Of a stretch of 64,000 nt of DNA, positions 51,799 through 59,683 are shown piece after piece. Each line of letters begins with the position of its first letter. Position 1 is the stretch's first letter. The translations under genes and the position numbers were made by a program. The stretch is taken from contig NZ_CP133262.1 of NCBI RefSeq assembly GCF_030915405.1, positions 2,170,001 through 2,234,000 on the forward strand, in the 5' to 3' direction. The DNA comes from Neobacillus nitrireducens. GTDB taxonomy: Bacteria > Bacillota > Bacilli > Bacillales > Cytobacillaceae. The notes under the pieces are model-generated. The model worked only from the letters and a program-made list of their open reading frames with translations. It ran no database searches and was not told the DNA's origin.

Positions 51799-51833
51799 TT
51801 TCTCCAACTCCTAAATTGCTTTAATAATGAATT

Positions 51834-51862
51834 ATTATACACAACAATATATATTTATTCAA
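51834..51862 (-). promoter_or_regulatory. argC promoter with ARG-box-like flanks
   Basis: Minus strand -35 TTGAAT (51862-51857), 17-bp spacer, -10 TATAAT (51839-51834). The AT-rich half sites TTGAATAAATAT and TAATAATTCATTAT resemble the ArgR/AhrC consensus and overlap both elements, so arginine repression is likely but not certain. Confidence 0.65.
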
Positions 51863-51914
51863 TCAGAAAGTGGCTTAATTTTCTGTTTTTATTAAAAATA
51901 ATCACCATTATTTT

Positions 51915-51942
51915 TGAAAACGCTTACATTATTGAATGTAAG
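51915..51942. promoter_or_regulatory. Candidate cre site overlapping a palindrome upstream of argC
   Basis: TGAAAACGCTTACA (51915-51928) fits the cre consensus fully. It overlaps CTTACATT, ATTG, AATGTAAG (51923-51942), an 8-bp perfect inverted repeat. The pair lies about 55-80 bp upstream of the argC -35, a position suited to activation or to a second regulator. Confidence 0.5.
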
Positions 51943-51971
51943 ATTATACAATTTTTATGCATATTTAAATA

Positions 51972-52006
51972 TATAAAAAGACAGTGAATACAGTTACATT
52001 CACCAT
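51972..52006 (-). terminator. Terminator after the CdaR-like remnant
   Basis: Minus strand GTGAAT, eight-base loop, ATTCAC, then GTCTTTTTAT. Confidence 0.6.
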
Positions 52007-52034
52007 CTTAGAAACTTAATATAGAAATTTGCAT

Positions 52035-52985
52035 TTACAAAGCTTGCGATTTCAAGTCCAAATCCCCAATCAGATTCAATGCTTGGATTGTTAATAAGAG
52101 TTGGTAACCTGTAATCGGGTCCCGAATATCTTTTTGGAGCAACTCTTCTATTTTAGAAATCCTATAACGTAGACCGCCGACTGAAAGTGATAAATCATTA
52201 GCTGTTCTTTCTAAACTCCCACCGGTTAATAGAAAGGCATAAAGTGTTTTAATTAACTCAATACTTCTAGGATTAGTTCCTTTTAAATTCCCCAGCACAT
52301 TTACTGCCCATTTTCTAACTTCCTCTATATTATTTTCATTTACTAAAATCCCGATAAGCCCTAAGCTTTCAAATCCGATGATTGGATTACTTTTTGAAAC
52401 CATTTTGCTTGCTGTAATTGCCTCTTGATATGCAATTGAAGCTTCCTTAATTGATTCTGACCTTTTACTCAGACCCATATAAAAATCACCATTTGGATAC
52501 TTAGTCCGGAGAAACTGATATAAATCCCCAAAAATGAAGTTTTTTTCTTTTTTCTTTTTCTGTTTATCTGTTACTAGTAAAATAAACTGTTTTGCACTTT
52601 GACTAATTAAAAAATCACGCCTTTGGTTGGTGCAATAATCAGATATACAGTCCATTAGTTCTTTATGAATTTCTAATTGATTCATAAAGTCAGTATGTGG
52701 GATAGAATAGTCGATCACACCTACCCAATAAGGCATGGATAAATCCAGCTGGATTAAACTCGCCTTCGCAATGATTTCTTCATTCGAAGTGAAATGACCC
52801 CCAAGTATTTCATCAAAGAAGAAGCCTTTCATCCGTTCAAAAGAATCTATTTTAGTCTTTTCAAAAAATAAACAAAGCGAGATCACTGAAGTAACCTTTT
52901 CGATGAGCATATTAGATAAATGCGGTTGGTAATCTTCAAACTTATTAAAAATAAATACACAAACCGTTCCTAAAAATATTGACAT
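52035..52985 (-). pseudogene. 5'-truncated CdaR/PucR-type transcriptional regulator
   Basis: The readable 316 residues cover only the end of a GAF-type sensor (LGTVCVFIFNKFEDY), the linker helix DSFERMKGFFFDEILGG, a CdaR GGDEF-like domain (about 85-230) and the C-terminal PucR HTH (ERTANDLSLSVGGLRYRISK). Full-length relatives have some 200-250 more N-terminal residues. ATG 52985 has no Shine-Dalgarno and an in-frame TAA lies 10 bp upstream, so I read it as a remnant cut at its 5' side next to the TnpB-related locus. It could still express an HTH fragment if an internal start is used. Its original target may have been the arg genes or a lost neighbour. Confidence 0.7.
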
Positions 52986-53030
52986 TTGTGGATATTACTA
53001 TCTATATGTTCTATATGAAATATATCTATT

Positions 53031-53333
53031 CCATTTAGCACGCAAAACGAACAGAGCTTTTTGCGAATGACGTTAGGGAATCACACCCTAATTCTAGAAT
53101 GGAAACATCCGTCTTTAAAAGTTTTTCAACCCAACCAAACTTCAACGCTTCCGTCACAATGCCATGTCTTCCATCCATCAAATGAAATCCACGCCATAGG
53201 ATACCCTTCGATACTCTAGACTGGCTGTTAGCCACGCTCTTTCTTACTAAAATAATCTTAAATTGGAGTACGTGGTCCTATTCTTCCTTCCAGGTAAATA
53301 AGAAGCGTTGCTCCAATCTCTCAATGAATTTTG
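53031..53333 (-). ncRNA. Candidate structured RNA (omega-RNA-like) 3' of the TnpB-related gene
   Basis: Directly downstream of the TnpB-related stop. Minus-strand hairpins: ATTGGAG paired with CTCCAAT (about 53310 and 53263), TTAGGG with CCCTAA (53091-53073), CGCAAAA with TTTTGCG (53065-53041), ending in GTGCTAAATGG at 53031. TnpB systems make their guide RNA from the 3' flank, with the guide just past the element end; that would place a guide at 53030 and below. A 66-codon frame here lacks a Shine-Dalgarno and looks noncoding. The assignment is inference. Confidence 0.35.
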
Positions 53334-54875
53334 TTAAATATCTGCTTTTAATAGTTCAATCTTATCTTGAAAGGTATATTCCTTCTTTAAATGTTTGGTG
53401 ATTGTTCTCCAATTACTAGTATTGGATTTTTCCTTATCAAATTTCTTAGGAAGCGAAAGCACGGTATCATATTTTGGTGTTTCCATCCTAAAATAATATC
53501 CTCTTCTCGCAATCATACAGGCTGCCGAACCATGGGAACTTAGTCCGTATCTCGCCATAAATTTCATCTGCCCAATTTGACTCGTAAAAGCTGGGTTGAT
53601 CTTTCGGATTCTGACTCCCTCTTTTTTTCCTTTGGATTCCATTAATTGATTAAAAGAAGAATAAGCAAATCCCGAAAGCATTCGTGCATATTTTCGACCC
53701 GATTCTCTTAATTGGATTTTCTTCTTGGAGAAGTCTAACTTTTCGATGACCACATCTTTTTGTACGAAAACGGCATAACCAAGAATCCGTTTAATCGCAT
53801 CACTTAAAGAAGCTTTTACCTGTTCTGCTCGCCGATTGTACATGGGAACATTGATACGCCAACTTTTAATCGGGTTGCCGAATCGGTCAATTTCACACAT
53901 CGATAAAAAACCGGCATTCACATCGATTCCAATTAGTCCATTTAAGTTAGATTTTCCTACTTTTGGAATGTTTCTCTCTACGGTTGCGTTTAGATACCAT
54001 CCTTTTTTCTGTTTTAAGAAACGATAGGTGATGGCGGTGTAATATTTTTGGGGTTTGCCTGCTCGGGTAACCCCCATATAAGACACTTTTGCCTGATCCA
54101 TCATTTCCTGCCCGTAGGGGAATTTCACTTCTGGAAAGGTGATATATTTCCCGTATTTTGGTATAAAATGATCCGCAACACGCAGTCGTAAGCTGTTTTG
54201 TAAATTGTAAGTGGCTGTTTGGTTCCCAAACGTTTCATCCATTGAACCAATGACTAAAAACTGGGAGCTTCGTGCAGCAATCCAATCCTCCCGCCATTGT
54301 CTGTGGTCGGTATATTTATTCTCTTCTAAATGAAATTGTTTATGGAATAGCTGTTTCGAACCAAAACAGAGAGGAATTCTTTTATTCGCTTCATTAAATT
54401 TCAGCTTATCTAATTTTTGTAGTAAGTTTCTTAGACGCCGCTTTTTCTGATGAAGATATAATTTGAGATTCTGATAGTTCTTCCTTTGTTTGAGAAAAAT
54501 GGTGCTCGTTTGAGAGATCTGTAGGAGTTTTTTGTGCAGAAGTTCTTTCTGAGAGGTTTTCTTTCCGATGATATTTTGTAAGTAAGTCGTTTTAGCTTTA
54601 AGTTCTTGAATTTCAAGTTTTCTTTTCTCGAATATAGAAGAGACCTTTCCGTCCAATTGCATCCTTATGGAATTAAATTGCCGTGCCGTTATGCCATACC
54701 TCTTAGAAAAAGTCTTTTTTAGACTAGATGAAGGAATTCCTTGGATATGAGTTTGAACAAATAATTTCCTCTCTAACGTACCAAAAAACTTCCCATACTC
54801 TTCAAGATACATATCCGTAGTCCATTCTGTATTAAGAAAAATATTGCTTAGTTTCGTTTGGTAAGTTTGTAACAT
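53334..54875 (-). CDS. TnpB-related protein (IS200/IS605 accessory type), stand-alone
   Basis: A 513-residue RuvC-fold protein related to transposon-encoded RNA-guided nucleases. RuvC-I Asp in GLIGIDVNAGFLS (D318), RuvC-II Glu in DVVIEKLDF (E378), then INPAFTSQIGQMKF. The usual CxxC zinc ribbon is missing, and where TnpB has DxNAA the sequence reads SSHGSAACMIARR, with His448 in the Asp place. The N-terminal half has a basic helical region (about 85-165). No TnpA is nearby. ATG 54875 follows GGGGTAAG; the longer frame adds a hydrophobic leader and is rejected. Transposition passenger, silenced nuclease, or guide-RNA-binding regulator are all possible. Confidence 0.8.
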   Translation of the reverse strand: MLQTYQTKLSNIFLNTEWTTDMYLEEYGKFFGTLERKLFVQTHIQGIPSSSLKKTFSKRYGITARQFNSIRMQLDGKVSSIFEKRKLEIQELKAKTTYLQNIIGKKTSQKELLHKKLLQISQTSTIFLKQRKNYQNLKLYLHQKKRRLRNLLQKLDKLKFNEANKRIPLCFGSKQLFHKQFHLEENKYTDHRQWREDWIAARSSQFLVIGSMDETFGNQTATYNLQNSLRLRVADHFIPKYGKYITFPEVKFPYGQEMMDQAKVSYMGVTRAGKPQKYYTAITYRFLKQKKGWYLNATVERNIPKVGKSNLNGLIGIDVNAGFLSMCEIDRFGNPIKSWRINVPMYNRRAEQVKASLSDAIKRILGYAVFVQKDVVIEKLDFSKKKIQLRESGRKYARMLSGFAYSSFNQLMESKGKKEGVRIRKINPAFTSQIGQMKFMARYGLSSHGSAACMIARRGYYFRMETPKYDTVLSLPKKFDKEKSNTSNWRTITKHLKKEYTFQDKIELLKADI

Positions 54876-55402
54876 CTCCTTACCCCTTTCAATTTTTATA
54901 AAAATAGGAAATAAGCAAATCCATCCAAATAAGATGGAATCCCTTTTGCCCATCTTGAAAACCATCCCCTGTCTTAGTAACGAATTCGTACCCTAGCTTT
55001 ATTAGAACTTTTCATGAAGAAAACGCGATAATTACAAACATACGTTCCCTTACTGAATATATTACTACAAAATTACCAGTTTGTCCATGAATAGACAATT
55101 ATTTGGAAACTAATAGAAACCCCTAAATTGTATCCGTTTTCATTTCCTTTTTCCCAATGAAAACAATTACCTTTTTCTCTGGTATTTTTGAAAATAAGCA
55201 TCACTTCCCTTATCTAAAAATACACATCTAATTAAATAGTAGTGGCTGAGATATCATTAAACAACGACACCAACTGTATGAAAATGTTCTCAAATTCAGC
55301 ATGAGATGCTAGTTTTATAAACTCATGGTGAATAATATTATCGAAAAAAAATATTCACGGTTTCTTCTTTGAATCCATATCATCAATCGACTTCTCCAAT
55401 GG
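54876..55402. other. Gene-free flank upstream of the TnpB-related gene
   Basis: No convincing gene on either strand. Weak promoter candidate on the minus strand, TGGACA, 17 bp, TAATAT, near 55050-55090. Inverted repeats TTGTC/GACAA (near 55080-55100) and GTTTTCATT/AAATGAAAAC (near 55135-55165) may mark the left element end. No trace of the missing N-terminal part of the CdaR-like regulator was recognised. Confidence 0.5.
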
Positions 55403-55430
55403 AAAAAAGCTCCTGCCTTTGGCAAGAACT
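55403..55430 (-). terminator. Terminator after the DUF4395 gene
   Basis: Minus strand GTTCTTGCC, loop AAA, GGCAGGAGC (two G-T pairs), then six T. Confidence 0.8.
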
Positions 55431-55475
55431 TAGATTTCTTCATATTTAATTGAGATATTAAATCCTCTTTGATAT

Positions 55476-55901
55476 TTATCGGACCGATCGTCTATATTTA
55501 TATTGTTTCCATTGGAAATGGATGAAACAACCAATACAAAAACCTAAAATGGCTACAAAAGCTGCGACAGCAACAAGAGCAGTGAAAATATACCCAACTG
55601 TGTTCCAACCAAGAATAAAGCTAAGGATGCCTATTCCAAGACATGAAACTGCAAGCTTCTGATTAAATTGCTGCTGCTCCCAATCTTCAGGAATATAGGA
55701 CTTTGGGTCTTTTCTTAAAAATTGTTTTCGAATCTCCATAATTGGATTATAACCAAAGATAATCCCCATAAGCCCCGCAATAAACGGAATGAATAAAAAC
55801 CACTCTTGCCCTGACATCCATGTCAACACCACACTAAGAACTATAATGGATTGATTTGTTCTAACTAGAGGCCGTGGAATCGAAAGAATCTTATCTGCCA
55901 A
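55476..55901 (-). CDS. DUF4395 family membrane protein
   Basis: A 141-residue protein with four predicted helices arranged as two pairs (about 20-55 and 80-130) around a charged loop (RKDPKSYIPEDWEQQQFNQ). The N-terminal SIPRPLVRTNQSIIVLSVVL and FGYNPIMEIRKQFL are typical of DUF4395. Function unknown; in other Bacilli members sit beside rhodanese or thioredoxin-like genes, but not here. TTG 55901, nine bases after AAGGTGG, is the better start; 55913 overlaps the signal. Confidence 0.8.
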   Translation of the reverse strand: MADKILSIPRPLVRTNQSIIVLSVVLTWMSGQEWFLFIPFIAGLMGIIFGYNPIMEIRKQFLRKDPKSYIPEDWEQQQFNQKLAVSCLGIGILSFILGWNTVGYIFTALVAVAAFVAILGFCIGCFIHFQWKQYKYRRSVR

Positions 55902-56034
55902 CAGAATCCCCACCTTTCTTATTGGAATTGTATGCTTAAAGTCATTTTAACTTGAATGATTTAGATTGTATAGTTATTTGTTTTTTGGTAAATCTGCTGA
56001 TTTTACTTAGAAGCCACTAGTAACCGTTGGGAGC

Positions 56035-56112
56035 TTATTCATGCCCGCCTCCCTACAAAAGAACTGCAGACGGGAACGATTGGCAATTATTCGTGCCCGC
56101 CACCCTATAAAA
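56035..56112. repeat. Tandem-spaced pair of 26-bp repeats
   Basis: TTATTC(A/G)TGCCCGCC(T/A)CCCTA(C/T)AAAA occurs at 56035-56060 and 56087-56112, 23 of 26 identical, 52 bp apart. The complement GGGCACGAATAA also resembles the GGGCACGA part of the repeat at 2413-2490, which suggests a dispersed family. Confidence 0.7.
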
Positions 56113-56148
56113 TAGCAAAAGCACTCATTTTGAGTGCTTTTGCTATTT
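56110..56148 (-). terminator. Terminator after aroD, 18-bp perfect stem
   Basis: AAATAGCAAAAGCACTCA, loop TTT, and its exact complement. The T tract on the minus strand is the outer arm; the stop codon of aroD adjoins it. Confidence 0.88.
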
Positions 56149-56913
56149 TTATAGACTTTCATGTAACAGATTTAAAACACTTCGCAATTCCTTCACATTT
56201 ACCTGTCCGGGGGCTGAGGCTTTTTTTGCTGCCCCAAACGTAACTGCAGACCCGAATACTTCGCCTGCCAATCGACTTATGACCCCTCTACCTGCCATAG
56301 ACATGGTAATAAACGGCCGGTCCGCATACTGTTCCTTCATTGTATTAGTTGCATCTAAGAGGGTTAGCACATCGGCTGCACTAGTTGGCATTACTGCAAT
56401 TTTTGGAATATCTCCACCTAACGCTTGTGCTTTCCTTAACCGCGAGATAATTTCCTCTTTTGTAGGCGTCTTCTCAAAATCATGGTTTGAAATAATGACA
56501 AAGACATTTTTTGCATGCGCCTTTTCTATTATTGCTAGGACTTCCTGTTCATCATTGAATAGCTCGACATCAATAATATCCACCATGCCAGTTTCAGCGG
56601 CCGTCTTATTTAATTGAAAATAAAAGGAAGTGGATATTTCCTTATTGCCGCCTTCTTTATGACTTCGAAAAGTAAAGATGAGTGGTGTATTAGGCAGGAG
56701 CGTGCGAATTTCAACAAGAGCCTTTTTCACCTGCTCAATCTCTTCTACCTTGTCAAAAAAGTCGACCCGCCACTCTACCAAATCTAAGTCAATTGTTTTT
56801 AGAAATTCGGCTTCTTCCTTTATTTGTGCAAGTGTTTCTCCCACCAAGGGGACACAGATTTTTGGCGTGTCTTCCCCAATGACGATATCTCTAACCGTTA
56901 CAGTTTTAGTCAT
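56149..56913 (-). CDS. aroD: Type I 3-dehydroquinate dehydratase
   Basis: Third shikimate-pathway step, 3-dehydroquinate to 3-dehydroshikimate through a Schiff base. The 254 residues form a TIM barrel: KICVPLVGETLAQI, LVEWRVDFFD (substrate-binding Glu/Arg), ISNHDFEKTP (catalytic His), GDIPKIAVMP (Schiff-base Lys) and SMAGRGVISRLAGEVFGSAV. ATG 56913 has GGAG nine bases upstream and gives the usual length; the longer frame to 56964 adds residues not typical of the family. It lies 50 bp after aroK. Confidence 0.95.
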   Translation of the reverse strand: MTKTVTVRDIVIGEDTPKICVPLVGETLAQIKEEAEFLKTIDLDLVEWRVDFFDKVEEIEQVKKALVEIRTLLPNTPLIFTFRSHKEGGNKEISTSFYFQLNKTAAETGMVDIIDVELFNDEQEVLAIIEKAHAKNVFVIISNHDFEKTPTKEEIISRLRKAQALGGDIPKIAVMPTSAADVLTLLDATNTMKEQYADRPFITMSMAGRGVISRLAGEVFGSAVTFGAAKKASAPGQVNVKELRSVLNLLHESL

Positions 56914-56964
56914 TTGTTCCCACTCCTTGTCCCATCCTCCATAAGCTTTGCTGCCGATTTTCAC

Positions 56965-57501
56965 CTAAATTGAATGTAATTCGACAATAATTTGGTCAGC
57001 AATTTCATTTGCATCCTTGCTATCCGTTGAAATCTTCAAATGATGGTTAATATAAATATCCTGTCTTTTGTAAAATAGCTCTTCCATTTCCTCAACTGAC
57101 TTTCCTTTTAAAACGGGGCGGCTGTCGATAATCAATCCTAATCGATCCTTCCAGGCTTCCAAAGACAGTTCGATAAAAATAACAATACAAGATTCTAAAC
57201 ATATCTCTCTAATCTCTTCTTGAAGGAAGGCTCCGCCGCCGACAGAAATAACCTTTTGTGGCTGCTTTGCTAGATTTGCAATTAAACTTTTTTCTCTATC
57301 TCTAAATTCAGTCTCACCAAATTCAGTAAATATTTTGGACACTGGCATGTGGTATTCTTTTTCAATTACTTCATCAATATCTATAAAATCGCGATTTAGT
57401 TTACTCGCAACTAGCTTACCAATCGTAGTTTTTCCAACACCCATAAAACCGATAAAAACAATGCTCTTATCCCTGTTCTCCAAAATACTCCAAACCCCCA
57501 T
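56965..57501 (-). CDS. aroK: Shikimate kinase
   Basis: Phosphorylates shikimate at O3. The 178-residue P-loop kinase has Walker A IGFMGVGKTTIGK, the substrate Asp in FIDIDEVIE, FGETEFRDREKS, VISVGGGAF and the lid SRPVLKG. Start unclear: ATG 57501 lacks a good signal, while TTG 57483 (ENRDKSIV) lies after GGAG with short spacing. Clusters with aroD, likely one operon. Confidence 0.92.
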   Translation of the reverse strand: MGVWSILENRDKSIVFIGFMGVGKTTIGKLVASKLNRDFIDIDEVIEKEYHMPVSKIFTEFGETEFRDREKSLIANLAKQPQKVISVGGGAFLQEEIREICLESCIVIFIELSLEAWKDRLGLIIDSRPVLKGKSVEEMEELFYKRQDIYINHHLKISTDSKDANEIADQIIVELHSI

Positions 57502-57579
57502 TAAAATAAAACAAATTATTAGTCATAATTATAATGCTATTTTCAGATATTAGACAATTATTAATTATTAAAGTTATCG

Positions 57580-57592
57580 GTGCCTGACACCA
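57580..57592. repeat. GGTGCCTGACACC palindromic motif
   Basis: A 13-bp near-palindrome in the aroK-transporter spacer. Similar GGTGCCTGGCACC motifs recur in many Bacillus intergenic regions in my recollection; their role is unknown. Nothing else is visible in this 130-bp gap besides the terminator. Confidence 0.45.
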
Positions 57593-57625
57593 AAAGAAAA
57601 AGAAAGAGACCCACATAGGAGTCTC
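57592..57625 (-). terminator. Terminator of the peptide ABC transporter operon
   Basis: Minus strand GAGACTC, loop of six, GGGTCTC followed by TTTCTTTTTCTTTT. Five bp past the last transporter gene. Confidence 0.8.
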
Positions 57626-57630
57626 AATAT

Positions 57631-58536
57631 CTATTGCTTCATTTTCGGATCAAGGATGTCCCTCAGTCCATCTCCCATTAAGTTGAATCCAAGTACGGTC
57701 AGCATAATGGCAACCCCGGGAAAGAAAAGCGTCCAGGGTGCTTGGGTGATATAATTTTTGGAATCGGCTAGCATTTTCCCCCACTCAGGTGTCGGTGCTT
57801 GTGCCCCCATTCCAAGGAAACCTAGAGCCGCTGCCTCAATAATGGCTGTCGCAATTGCTAATGTCGCTTGGACGATGACCGGTGATATACTATTAGGTAA
57901 AATATGGCGAAGTAGAATTCGTGTGTCTTTCATTCCGACGGCACGTGCCGCCATAATATATTCTTCTTGTTTCACACTTAATACTTTTGAGCGAACAAGT
58001 CGACCGAAGTTCGGGATATTAATCACCGCAATTGCAATCAATGCGTTTTGGAGTGATGGTCCTAAAATAGATACAACAGCAATCGCTAATAAAATACTTG
58101 GAAAGGCAAGCATAATATCAAAAATACGTGAGATAATTGCATCAACCCAGCGGCCGTAATATCCAGCGACAATTCCAAGTAATGTCCCTGCTACAACTGA
58201 ACCTAAGACTGAGAAAAAGCCAACCCACAAGGATATTCTTGCACCATAGACAATACGAGAAAAAATATCGCGGCCAAAATCGTCTGTCCCAAACCAATGC
58301 TTACTTGAGGGCGGGAGCATTCGGTCAGCCAGCACTTGGTCTTTAAAACTATATGGAGCAATAATAGGAGCGATAATAGCAATTATGATAAAAAAGACAA
58401 CAATTCCTAGACCTGCTAGTGCTAATCTATTTTTATAAAATGAAATCCATGCTTCCTTCCAGGGAGGTGTCAGCTTTTCTTCAACAATTATCGTTGCAAT
58501 ATTTGCCGGTCTTTTTGCAAGTTCCGCCACTTTCAA
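57631..58536 (-). CDS. Peptide ABC transporter permease (DppC/AppC-type)
   Basis: A 301-residue inner-membrane permease with six helices; the first (LAGLGIVVFFIIIAIIAPI) follows a cytosolic N-terminus. The binding-protein-dependent permease motif EAAALGFLGMGAQAPTPEWG, which docks with the ATPases, is near 230. FGTDDFGRDIFSRIVYGARI is typical of DppC-like proteins. TTG 58536 follows GAGGAGG. Last gene of the operon, 11 bp after its partner permease. Confidence 0.92.
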   Translation of the reverse strand: MKVAELAKRPANIATIIVEEKLTPPWKEAWISFYKNRLALAGLGIVVFFIIIAIIAPIIAPYSFKDQVLADRMLPPSSKHWFGTDDFGRDIFSRIVYGARISLWVGFFSVLGSVVAGTLLGIVAGYYGRWVDAIISRIFDIMLAFPSILLAIAVVSILGPSLQNALIAIAVINIPNFGRLVRSKVLSVKQEEYIMAARAVGMKDTRILLRHILPNSISPVIVQATLAIATAIIEAAALGFLGMGAQAPTPEWGKMLADSKNYITQAPWTLFFPGVAIMLTVLGFNLMGDGLRDILDPKMKQ

Positions 58537-58547
58537 ATCCCCCTCCT

Positions 58548-59555
58548 CTACTTGGTATATTTAATTCGTGGATCAACAAACACATATAATAGATCCACAA
58601 CTAAATTAATGAGTACAAAAATTGCCGCAATGATTAATATCCCTGACTGGATCACTGGATAATCACGATAGCCGATTGCATCATATAGATATCTCCCGAT
58701 TCCCGGCCAGCCAAAGATGGTTTCCGTTAATATGGCTCCTCCGAGTAAAAGACCAGTTTGCAATCCGATGATCGTAAGCACTGGGATAACAGCATTTTTT
58801 AAGGAATGCTTATACACTACCCAGAACATACTCAGTCCCTTTGCTCTTGCTGTACGGACATAATCTGACTTCATTACTTCCAGCATGGTTGCGCGGGTCA
58901 TTCTGGCAATAATCGCCATTGGAATGGTCGCTAGTGCAATGCTAGGTAGGACTAAATGTTTTAATACCGTTATAAACTGATCAGGTCTTCCTTGTATAAG
59001 CGTATCAATTAAATAAAAATGAGTAATTGCTGCAACGGGGTCTCGAACATTCTCTCTCCCTGTCGTTGGAAGCCAGCCTAATTCAATGGAAAATACCCAT
59101 TGCTCCATTAAACCAAGCCAAAAAATAGGCAGTGATACCCCAATAAGGGCAAGGACCATGGCAATATAATCAAACCATGATTTAGAGAACCATGCACTGA
59201 CAATGCCAGCATTTACCCCAACAATAATGGCAATTAACATGGCTACTACTGTTAATTCTGCAGTGGCAGCTAAGTAGGACCAAATTTCTTCGTTAATTGG
59301 ACCCCTTGTCCGTAATGAAACTCCTAAATCCCCATGAAGTAAAGAATTAATATAATCTGCGTATTGTATGTACCAAGGCCTGTTCAACCCTAATTCTTTT
59401 GTTAACGTGGCAATAGATTCTGCGGTTGCTCTTTGCCCCAGAATTACCTGCGCAGGATTCCCTGGTATAGCATGGATGATTGCAAATACCACCAGAGTCA
59501 TCCCGATTAAAACGGGTATTAAAGAAAACACACGGCGGACTGTATAAGTAAACAA
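58548..59555 (-). CDS. Peptide ABC transporter permease (DppB/AppB-type)
   Basis: A 335-residue permease with six helices: N-terminal YTVRRVFSLIPVLIGMTLVV, then HAIPGNPAQVILGQRA and the docking region MLEVMKSDYVRTARAKGLS; GWPGIGRYLYDAI near the end is typical of DppB. TTG 59555 after GAGGTG is preferred over the longer frame to 59585. It is separated from the binding-protein gene by a hairpin that may lower its expression. Confidence 0.92.
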   Translation of the reverse strand: MFTYTVRRVFSLIPVLIGMTLVVFAIIHAIPGNPAQVILGQRATAESIATLTKELGLNRPWYIQYADYINSLLHGDLGVSLRTRGPINEEIWSYLAATAELTVVAMLIAIIVGVNAGIVSAWFSKSWFDYIAMVLALIGVSLPIFWLGLMEQWVFSIELGWLPTTGRENVRDPVAAITHFYLIDTLIQGRPDQFITVLKHLVLPSIALATIPMAIIARMTRATMLEVMKSDYVRTARAKGLSMFWVVYKHSLKNAVIPVLTIIGLQTGLLLGGAILTETIFGWPGIGRYLYDAIGYRDYPVIQSGILIIAAIFVLINLVVDLLYVFVDPRIKYTK

Positions 59556-59646
59556 ATTTTTCACCTCACTGAAAAGCGTTAGCACCTGAAAAGATGCTTC
59601 GGCTAAACAATTTTTTTACGAAAAAGACTGGATGGTCTAGTTAACA

Positions 59647-59674
59647 AAAGGGGAGGCTAAGCTCCCTCCCCTTT
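59647..59674 (-). terminator. Intercistronic hairpin after the binding-protein gene
   Basis: Minus strand AAAGGGGAGG, loop of eight, CCTCCCCTTT, then TGTT. A partial terminator or mRNA 3' stabiliser, typical where a binding protein must outnumber its permeases. Confidence 0.7.
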
Positions 59675-59683
59675 CAGCCATTA

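Noticed and set aside
53035..53235. 66-codon frame downstream of the TnpB-related gene
   Set aside because: No Shine-Dalgarno, contains stable hairpins, better explained as noncoding RNA or element end.
54966..55475. Remaining N-terminal half of the CdaR-like regulator
   Set aside because: No frame with GAF or sensor-like sequence was found on the minus strand here.
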